Shown here in pieces: positions 8,057 to 13,262 of a DNA stretch of 20,057 nucleotides. The number at the start of each line of letters is the position of its first letter. The first letter of the stretch is position 1. The DNA lies in assembly GCA_031363055.1 (NCBI GenBank), contig JANLTP010000269.1, positions 1 through 20,057 on the forward strand. Direction: 5' to 3'. Source of the DNA: JANLTP01 sp031363055 (GTDB lineage: Bacteria; Pseudomonadota; Gammaproteobacteria; Burkholderiales; Burkholderiaceae_E). The translations under genes were made by a program, and so were the position numbers. The notes below the pieces were generated by a model that saw only the letters and a program-made list of their open reading frames with translations, was not told the DNA's origin and ran no database searches.

Positions 8057-8119
8057 GTATCTGACGAATATTTGCGGGGCGCTAATAGACCGAATCCAGT
8101 GACGGTACGCTTGCCTGGC
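8017..8119 (+). repeat. Direct repeat copy A: shortened copy of the SPFH-gene leader and 5' codons
   Basis: Two blocks match the region around the SPFH gene start. Block 1 (8017 to about 8075) matches 11833-11891 with long identical runs such as CAGAACGCCTGACTT, ACGCCAGGTGCTGACC and TAAGTATCTGAC. Block 2 (8088-8119) matches 11999-12030 with two mismatches and corresponds to SPFH codons 17-28 (reading TESSDGTLAW). The blocks are about 12 bases apart here but over 100 apart in copy B, so about 95 bases, including the SPFH start codon, are missing. The copy overlaps the 3' end of the exonuclease gene. The rest of the gap up to 8331 has no gene. Confidence 0.8.
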
Positions 8120-8179
8120 GGTTGCGGAAGCGGGCTGACCTGCGCTGAAAGCCGCCTCGTAACCTATGCGAGATGGCCG

Positions 8180-8195
8180 TCCCCAATATTGGGGA
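8180..8195. promoter_or_regulatory. Perfect 16-base palindrome, possible operator
   Basis: TCCCCAATATTGGGGA is self-complementary over all 16 bases and stands about 136 bases upstream of the methyltransferase ATG, in non-coding DNA. The length and uninterrupted symmetry fit a dimeric regulator site better than a terminator, as there is no loop or T-run. The regulator is unknown and no regulator gene is adjacent. Confidence 0.35.
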
Positions 8196-8331
8196 TTACG
8201 TCGAGGCAGCGACTCTTTAGCATGGGACTGGCCGACATCGACGTGCGACTCTGAGAGCATCGCATTGCTCCGATGGACTGGCCGTATCGTTGCGGGGTTC
8301 CGCCAATCACATCATCAACCGGGAGTCATTT

Positions 8332-9387
8332 ATGGCCATCAATGAAGCGAAGCTAAACGAGTTCATGGGCAACTTCGTCCGCGATTTGGGCGCTTGTGCG
8401 CACGCGGCCACCGTCGTCATCGGTGACCAACTCGGCCTGTACAAGGCATTGGCCGAGCAGCCGATGACCGCAGCGGATCTTGCAACGCGTACCCATACCG
8501 ATGCACGTTATGTCAACGAGTGGTTGTCCGCCCAGGCGGCCAGTGGCTATGCGCAATACGACGCGAAGACGCGTCAATTCAGTTTGAGCGAGGAACAGGC
8601 ACTGGCGTTGGCCGTCGAGGGCAGTCCGGCTTTCATTCCCGGGGCCTTCCAGGTAGCACAGGCGATGTTTGCAGCCGTCCCGAGGTTGATCGAGGCATTT
8701 CGAACCGGTACGGGATTGGGTTGGAATGAACACCACGCCGCACTGTTTTCCGGGACCGAGCGCTTTTTCAAACCCGGGTACACGGCCAACCTGGTCAGCG
8801 GCTGGATTCCGATGCTGGCGGATGTTCAATCAAAACTCGAGGCAGGTGCACGAATCGCCGATGTCGGATGTGGTCATGGTGCGTCGACCATCATCATGGC
8901 GCAGGCGTTTCCAAAATCGCAATTTGTCGGCTTCGACTATCACGAACCTTCGATTGCTTACGCGCGCGAGGCGGCGGCACGTGCCGGTGTTGCCGACCGG
9001 ACCAGCTTCAAGGTCGCCAAAGCGAAGGACTACCCCGGCAATGACTATGACCTCGTGACCATGTTCGATTGCCTGCACGACATGGGTGATCCGTTGGGAG
9101 CATCCAAACATGTCCGAAACTCACTCAAGGACGATGGAACCTGGATGATCGTCGAACCCTTTGCCAACGACGAACTCGAAGAGAACCTGAATCCGGTCGG
9201 TCGCATCTTCTACTCGGCGTCTACCTGCATCTGCACGCCGGCCTCTCGATCGCAGGAAGTGGGCCTGTGCCTTGGCGCCCAAGCCGGTGAGAAGCGTCTC
9301 GCGCAGGTCGTCGGCCGGGGCGGCTTTACGCGATTTCGTCGCGCCACGCAGACGCCGTTCAACCTGATATTCGAAGCGCGTCCCTGA
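8332..9387 (+). CDS. Class I SAM-dependent methyltransferase (Rv2258c-like, winged-helix N-terminus)
   Basis: 351 residues from the ATG at 8332, chosen because GGGAG lies at 8321-8325 at good spacing; an in-frame start 42 bases upstream lacks a site. Residues about 20-95 form a winged-helix dimerisation domain (VIGDQLGLYKALAEQ, MTAADLATRTHTDARYVNEWL). The SAM-binding motif I is IADVGCGHGAST (about 175-186), followed by the acidic residue in VGFDYHEPS and motif IV-like LVTMFDCLHDMGDP. The end, GFTRFRRATQTPFNLIFEARP, is the typical family terminus, so the gene looks complete. Homologues are mostly annotated only as methyltransferases; the acceptor is unknown. It is the only undamaged gene on the plus strand of this island, which suggests it is retained for use. 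Confidence 0.85.
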   Translation: MAINEAKLNEFMGNFVRDLGACAHAATVVIGDQLGLYKALAEQPMTAADLATRTHTDARYVNEWLSAQAASGYAQYDAKTRQFSLSEEQALALAVEGSPAFIPGAFQVAQAMFAAVPRLIEAFRTGTGLGWNEHHAALFSGTERFFKPGYTANLVSGWIPMLADVQSKLEAGARIADVGCGHGASTIIMAQAFPKSQFVGFDYHEPSIAYAREAAARAGVADRTSFKVAKAKDYPGNDYDLVTMFDCLHDMGDPLGASKHVRNSLKDDGTWMIVEPFANDELEENLNPVGRIFYSASTCICTPASRSQEVGLCLGAQAGEKRLAQVVGRGGFTRFRRATQTPFNLIFEARP

Positions 9388-9402
9388 TTCCGTTAAACCG
9401 GC

Positions 9403-9426
9403 GCACGGCGAGATTGAATGCCGTGC
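9403..9426 (+). terminator. Weak hairpin after the methyltransferase gene
   Basis: GCACGGC (9403-9409) and GCCGTGC (9420-9426) form a perfect 7-base stem with a 10-base loop, 16 bases after the methyltransferase stop. No T-run follows, so intrinsic termination is doubtful. It may still act as an RNA 3' stabiliser. Confidence 0.3.
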
Positions 9427-9445
9427 ACTTCTGAACAATCACGCG

Positions 9446-10044
9446 ATGCAATTGATTTTTGATTTGCTATTGGCAGCACTTATACCTATTTGGCCGTGTC
9501 CAGGATTGCATCGGTTCAGGAAGAATCTGGCGTTTCATTTCGCTGGCAACCCTTCGATGTGAGAGCCATCATGGTCGAGATGAACAATCTTCCGTTTTCG
9601 ACCAAGCCGTTGAAGCAGAATTACATGTGGCGCGATTTGAGTCGTCGTGCGATCACGCACGGAGTGCCATTTACTGGCATCCCGAAATATCCGATCAGCA
9701 ACTTTTCGCGTGTCAACCGAGTTGCGTGTCTGGCTGCGCAGGAAGGTTGGGTCGTCGAATTTGCGCAGGCCACCTACCGTCAATGGTTTTTGAATCACCT
9801 CGATCCAGGTGAGGAGTCGACCTTGCAGCTCGTGCTCGGTGAAATCGGGAGGACGGCAGATTCGGTGCTGAAGAATGCCGACTCGGACGAGATTTGCGTC
9901 GCGCTTGCAGCCGCAACAGAACGCGCCCGCTCACTGGGCATTTTCGGTGCACCGACGTTCGCGGTCGGCAATGAGCTATTTTGGGGTGATGATCGCCTAG
10001 AGGATGCAGTTCGCTGGCTTGGCGCTGATCGCGGTTCTGTTTAG
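9446..10044 (+). pseudogene. 2-hydroxychromene-2-carboxylate isomerase-like (DsbA/GST-kappa family), frameshifted near the start
   Basis: From 9472 the frame ending at 10044 reads GSTYTYLAVSRIA..., then IKYP-like IPKYPIS and the C-terminal SLGIFGAPTFAVGNELFWGDDRL, the hallmark of HCCA isomerase / DsbA-like thioredoxin-fold proteins that act with glutathione in aromatic degradation. The expected start, ATG at 9446 reading MQLIFDF, is in another frame. Adding one base within GATTTGCTATTG (9461-9472) would restore MQLIFDFAIGSTYTYL. So one base is missing and the conserved N-terminal strand with the Ser/Tyr active-site part is uncoupled from the rest. The rest of the gene is otherwise undamaged. 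Alternatives are a sequencing error or a downstream TTG start (9490) giving a protein without its active site. Confidence 0.72.
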
Positions 10045-10256
10045 GCAAGGACGACAAGCAATATTCGTCATGGGTCGGTATCGGCGCCACGATCAAGACC
10101 ACCATGGTCAGTGGCAAACCCGAACCTGCCATGAGCGGGAAATCGCGTTTCGTTCGAGCACTTGGGGAGGGCGAGACGATTTTGGGCAAGACCATCCACT
10201 GGACCACGACCATGACGAGCGAAAAGACCTACAACATTGACTACGTCGCCCGATAA
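10029..10256 (+). pseudogene. C-terminal remnant of an unrecognised gene
   Basis: A frame without a usable start runs from just after a TGA at 10026-10028 to TAA at 10254-10256. It reads like real protein: SSWVGIGATIKTTMVSGKP, then RALGEGETILGKTIHWTTTM, ending TYNIDYVAR. There is no family I can name. It begins where the isomerase frame ends (they overlap by 16 bases in different frames), with no start codon or ribosome-binding site. The most economical reading is the tail of a gene whose 5' part was deleted when this region was assembled. Confidence 0.5.
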
Positions 10257-10351
10257 GGACTGCCAGGTTCCGCCAGTCCGCTTCAGTCTGCTTGCAGTCG
10301 CTGCGAGGGCGCTACACTGAAGTCCGTGTCGAACCTCACTTCGAGGGTTTC

Positions 10352-10441
10352 ATGGACTTCAGAATTCCGACAGATATCGGGCAGTGCCTCGGCGAACTTG
10401 AAGCGTTCATCGAGCTCGAGATCAAATCGCTCGAGCCAGCC
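10352..10441 (+). pseudogene. N-terminal remnant of an acyl-CoA dehydrogenase
   Basis: An ATG at 10352, preceded by GAGGG at 10343-10347, opens MDFRIPTDIGQCLGELEAF followed by IELEIKSLEPADA. This matches the opening of one acyl-CoA dehydrogenase group, which begins with a MDF-x-IP segment, an LDAFIE-x-EI-x-PLE helix and then a DN-x-RFFDHRRE block. Here similarity stops right after EPADA, where the convergent YHS gene begins; the catalytic body is absent. The frame continues to 10549 only as antisense of that gene. The start signal is intact, so a meaningless short peptide may still be made. Between 10257 and 10351 I see nothing recognisable. Confidence 0.55.
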
Positions 10442-10448
10442 GACGCGT

Positions 10449-11021
10449 CTATCTTTTCACCGGCGCCGGTTTACCGGTGCGCCTTTCATAGTCGGAAAAC
10501 TCGTCCGGATAGCTTTTGTAGTGTGGCACGCGCCAGACGAATCGCATGAGATTGGTCCATTTGACCGACGTATCTTCGAGTTCGGAGTTCCAGTAGTGGT
10601 CGGCCTGCCCAATGAAGTCGGGCGGGTCGGTGCGCCAATAGTCGCGCGCGTAGTCGTTGGCGAAAATAAACAGACGCCCGTCGCGGATTTCATAGACTCG
10701 CGGATCGCCCCCCGCGCGAATTGCGTACGACACGCCTTTAGCGCAGAACGCCCCGTACTGCGGCGCGTAACGATCCGGCTGCGCGAGAAAACGCTCGCGA
10801 TTTTGCGCCGATGCGAAGCGATAGGTGCCGTGCCGATGTCGAGCTGTCCACCGCGCATCGCCTTTAATTGGGTCAGTCGCGCTGAAGTACGTCACGGGAT
10901 CATGGCCGAGCAACATCAAATCGCGATCGGCCCCGTCGGCGGTGGTGTTATAGACGGCGCATCCCGACGGCAGCGCCAATGCGACAAGGGTGAGGACGCA
11001 CCGAACGAATCTGTCGAACAT
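10449..11021 (-). CDS. YHS-domain lipoprotein-like protein 1
   Basis: 190 residues from the ATG at 11021, chosen over upstream starts because it precedes a signal sequence (RFVRCVLTLVALALPSGC) and has GGAAG about ten bases upstream. The Cys could be a lipidation site, but the preceding LPSG is not a canonical lipobox. The YHS core reads LMLLGHDPVTYFS, then GTYRFASAQNRERFLAQPDRY and APQYGAFCAKG, with the conserved Cys. YHS domains are small metal/copper-linked or structural modules, often in secreted proteins. After the domain come WRTDPPDFIGQADHYWN and a basic tail. It lies four bases after its paralogue, so the two form an operon. Function unknown. Confidence 0.72.
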   Translation of the reverse strand: MFDRFVRCVLTLVALALPSGCAVYNTTADGADRDLMLLGHDPVTYFSATDPIKGDARWTARHRHGTYRFASAQNRERFLAQPDRYAPQYGAFCAKGVSYAIRAGGDPRVYEIRDGRLFIFANDYARDYWRTDPPDFIGQADHYWNSELEDTSVKWTNLMRFVWRVPHYKSYPDEFSDYERRTGKPAPVKR

Positions 11022-11025
11022 GGTT

Positions 11026-11760
11026 TCAACGCTTCCAGGGTGGACGGTAAGGATCGGGCTCGGTTTCGGGACAGGCCGGCGGACACGGGTCGGTGCCCAC
11101 CAGGCCCAACGCCGGTTGCCCAAAACCCTCGCGTGCACGCCAACCCGGATATTTGATCAAAAGGTTGCGTATGAGACCGCCCGGATCATAGGTAATAGGT
11201 CTGTCCGGGTGCTTCGTATTCCACTCCTCGTCCAGGCTTTTGTGGGTGCGATACCAGGGCACTTGATTGGTCCAGCCGCTAAATGTCGCCGTTCGCCACG
11301 GCACCTCTCGGATATCATTCCACACTTGGTCCGCGTGCTGCACATTAAATGCCGGGTCCAGGCTCCAGTAAGAATGGCCGACGATGTCGCCGAAGATGAA
11401 TAGTCGATCCGCGCGAATTTCCCATTCGCTCGGATCGCTGCCGAGCTTGATCTTGAACGGGGTACCGTTCGAACAAAAGCCGCCATACTGAGGTTCGTAC
11501 ATGGCTGGATCCGCCGCGAACAATCGTCGATGTTCTTCAGAGACGAAGAAGTAGGTTCGGTTCGCAAGTGCAATTTTGATCTTCGGATTGCCGCGCAGCG
11601 ACTTTCCCATCGTGAAGTACGCCACAGGATCGTGGCCGAGCAGCATGATCGGCTCGCCATCGCTTGATTGCACGGTCGCGTAAAGTGTTCCGCCACATCC
11701 GGCAATGAGCAAGGCGCCGAGCAGGCCGATCATCAACATGAACCGTTGTCGGTCAATCAT
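11026..11760 (-). CDS. YHS-domain lipoprotein 2 (paralogue of the downstream gene)
   Basis: 244 residues. The N-terminus MIDRQRFMLMIGLLGALLIAG precedes a canonical lipobox LIAGC, so it is probably an outer- or inner-membrane lipoprotein. The YHS core parallels the neighbouring gene: IMLLGHDPVAYFTMGKSLRG, TYFFVSEEHRRLFAADPAMY, EPQYGGFCSNG, EIRADRLFIFGD and then a W-rich segment (YWSLDPAFNVQHADQVWND) that also aligns with protein 1. It carries an extra C-terminal extension of about 50 residues with a Pro/Cys-rich end (DPCPPACPETEPDP). Stop and next start are four bases apart. The pair arose by tandem duplication and has diverged. No partner such as a copper ATPase is nearby to suggest a role. 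Confidence 0.8.
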   Translation of the reverse strand: MIDRQRFMLMIGLLGALLIAGCGGTLYATVQSSDGEPIMLLGHDPVAYFTMGKSLRGNPKIKIALANRTYFFVSEEHRRLFAADPAMYEPQYGGFCSNGTPFKIKLGSDPSEWEIRADRLFIFGDIVGHSYWSLDPAFNVQHADQVWNDIREVPWRTATFSGWTNQVPWYRTHKSLDEEWNTKHPDRPITYDPGGLIRNLLIKYPGWRAREGFGQPALGLVGTDPCPPACPETEPDPYRPPWKR

Positions 11761-11948
11761 GACAAAACCTCACAACTTCGAGACGGTTGGTCGCTCGGCG
11801 GCGACCCGCCGCAATGGCCGGTCGAGTACTAGCAGAACGCCTGACTTTTATACGCCAGGTGCTGACCCATAAGTATCTGACATATATTGACGAGACGGTA
11901 AACTAATTATGCGCGGTATAGTGTGATGCTCAATTCGGAGATTTAGCC
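11761..11948. promoter_or_regulatory. Divergent intergenic region between YHS operon and SPFH gene
   Basis: It must contain promoters for both directions. For the SPFH gene a GGAG site lies at 11937-11940 and a TATAGT hexamer at 11917-11922, with TTGACG at 11887-11892 but too far from it for a normal spacer, so the promoter call is weak. CGGCGG/CCGCCG (11796-11811) forms a 6-base stem with a 4-base loop. The part from 11833 onward belongs to repeat copy B. Confidence 0.3.
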
Positions 11949-12038
11949 ATGGCCCTGATGGATTTCATCAAAAAGCAATTCATTGACATTATTCAATGGA
12001 CCGAATCCAGCGACGGTACGCTTGCGTGGCGATTTCCG
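11833..12038 (+). repeat. Direct repeat copy B: SPFH-gene leader and first codons
   Basis: Full-length counterpart of the shortened repeat at 8017-8119. Block 1 (11833-11891) is leader DNA; block 2 (11999-12030, fading by 12038) lies inside the SPFH coding sequence. In block 2 the first three differences from copy A fall at third codon positions and are synonymous in the SPFH frame (AGC/AGT, GCG/GCC, CGA/CGG). The two copies face the same way and enclose about 3.8 kb. Confidence 0.78.
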
Positions 12039-13004
12039 GTCGCCGAAATGGAAATACAGTATGGCGCTTCGCTGACAGTGCGCGACTCGCAAATGGCGGT
12101 ATTTGTGAACGAAGGCAAGGTCGCCGACGTGTTTGGGCCCGGTATGTACAGGCTGACGACCCAGACCCTGCCGGTGCTGACTTACCTGAAGAATTGGGAC
12201 AAACTGTTCGAGTCGCCCTTTAAAAGCGATGTCTATTTTTTCAGCACCCGTCAACAGATCGACCAGAAGTGGGGTACCCAGCAACCGATCACGGTACGCG
12301 ACAAGGATTTTGGTGCGGTTCGGTTACGCGCATTCGGCAACTTTGCTTATCGCATTTCAGATCCGAAGCTGTTTCATACCGAGATATCGGGCACGCGCGA
12401 TCAGTACACTGTCAAGGAGCTCGATGGCCAGTTGCGCGGACTGGTCGTTCAGAACATCGCCGATGCGATCGCCTCCAGTGGTATCCCGTTTCTCGACCTG
12501 GCTAGCAACCAGATTGAATTCGCCAAGGCGATCAGTGCCCAGCTTGAACCCGATCTCGCCAAGCTCGGACTCAAGGTGGAGGCCTTGACCGTCCAGAGCG
12601 TCTCCCTGCCCGAGGAACTTCAAAAAATTCTTGATCAGAAAATTGGTATGGGTATGGTCGGCGATATGGGAAAGTTCATGCAATACCAGACTGCCCAGGC
12701 AATCCCGGCGATGGCTCAAAGTGCCTCGGGCAGCGGCGTCGCCGGCGACGCCATGGGCTTGGGCGCCGGTATGGCCATGGGTCAGGTCATGGCGCAGCAA
12801 ATGCAACAAGGGCTGGCCTCGGCCAATGCCGCGAATCAGGCCGCCAATCCGGCTGCCGCGCAACCCGCCGTTGCCGCCGTCGGCATGAAACCGGAAGAAG
12901 TCACCGCCACGCTCGAGAAATTGCATGAACTGGTCGGCAAAGGCATTTTGAGCCAGGCCGAATTCGATGCCAAGAAATCCGAACTGCTCAAGAAGTTGAT
13001 TTAA
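11949..13004 (+). CDS. SPFH/Band 7-like protein with C-terminal SHOCT-like segment (YdjI type)
   Basis: 351 residues from the ATG at 11949 with GGAG eight bases upstream. Residues 1-230 match the SPFH / virion-core-like group: MALMDFIKKQFIDIIQW, DSQMAVFVNEGKVADVFGPG, then FFSTRQQIDQKWGTQQPITVRD and the helical part LDLASNQIEFAKAI. A Met/Gln/Ala-rich linker (about 235-310) leads to LEKLHELVGKGILSQAEFDA near the end, a SHOCT-like oligomerisation motif. There is no transmembrane helix, so membrane association would be peripheral. SPFH proteins build membrane scaffolds and some respond to envelope stress; this subgroup is poorly characterised. It is followed at 45 bases by a DUF350 gene on the same strand, probably one operon. 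Confidence 0.88.
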   Translation: MALMDFIKKQFIDIIQWTESSDGTLAWRFPVAEMEIQYGASLTVRDSQMAVFVNEGKVADVFGPGMYRLTTQTLPVLTYLKNWDKLFESPFKSDVYFFSTRQQIDQKWGTQQPITVRDKDFGAVRLRAFGNFAYRISDPKLFHTEISGTRDQYTVKELDGQLRGLVVQNIADAIASSGIPFLDLASNQIEFAKAISAQLEPDLAKLGLKVEALTVQSVSLPEELQKILDQKIGMGMVGDMGKFMQYQTAQAIPAMAQSASGSGVAGDAMGLGAGMAMGQVMAQQMQQGLASANAANQAANPAAAQPAVAAVGMKPEEVTATLEKLHELVGKGILSQAEFDAKKSELLKKLI

Positions 13005-13049
13005 AGCCGAAGCGCGCGTAACCCTGCAAGGCAATCGAGGCTCGTACTC

Positions 13050-13262
13050 ATGGAATGGCTCAAACCCGGCGTGATTGCCGGATCATTGGTTTACTCGCTG
13101 ATCGGTGTCGCGATTTTCTGGATTTGTTTTGTCGTGATTGACAAGCTCACCCCGTATAAATTGTGGGACGAGATCATCCACAAACAAAACGCCGCGCTCG
13201 CGATTGTGGTGGCCGCGATGTGTCTTGGCATCGCGATTATTGTGGCGGCTGCGATTCATTAG
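13050..13262 (+). CDS. DUF350 small membrane protein
   Basis: 70 residues with two hydrophobic helices: GVIAGSLVYSLIGVAIFWIC and AALAIVVAAMCLGIAIIVAA. Between them lies DKLTPYKLWDEIIHKQN, the conserved polar loop of DUF350 (T-P-x2-L/I-x3-I-x3-N-A type). DUF350 proteins are inner-membrane proteins of unknown function, usually with two such units; this one has a single unit. A GAGG site stands about twelve bases before the ATG. Its TAG stop overlaps the TAA of the convergent FAD-oxidase gene by two bases, so the transcripts collide with no terminator between them. It is co-directional with the SPFH gene. Confidence 0.85.
   Translation: MEWLKPGVIAGSLVYSLIGVAIFWICFVVIDKLTPYKLWDEIIHKQNAALAIVVAAMCLGIAIIVAAAIH

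Noticed and set aside
8340..10044. Methyltransferase and isomerase-like gene as an aromatic degradation operon
   Set aside because: The isomerase is frameshifted, a hairpin separates the genes, and no ring-cleavage or dioxygenase gene is present.
10454..10480. Terminator hairpin CACCGG...CCGGTG at the end of the YHS gene 1
   Set aside because: Neither strand has a T-run after the stem, and the sequence lies inside the coding region.
10326..11156. Long plus-strand frame of 276 codons opposite the YHS genes
   Set aside because: It is antisense to two genes with clear signal peptides and YHS motifs; its translation shows no motif and is Arg/Ser-rich as shadows of GC-rich genes are.
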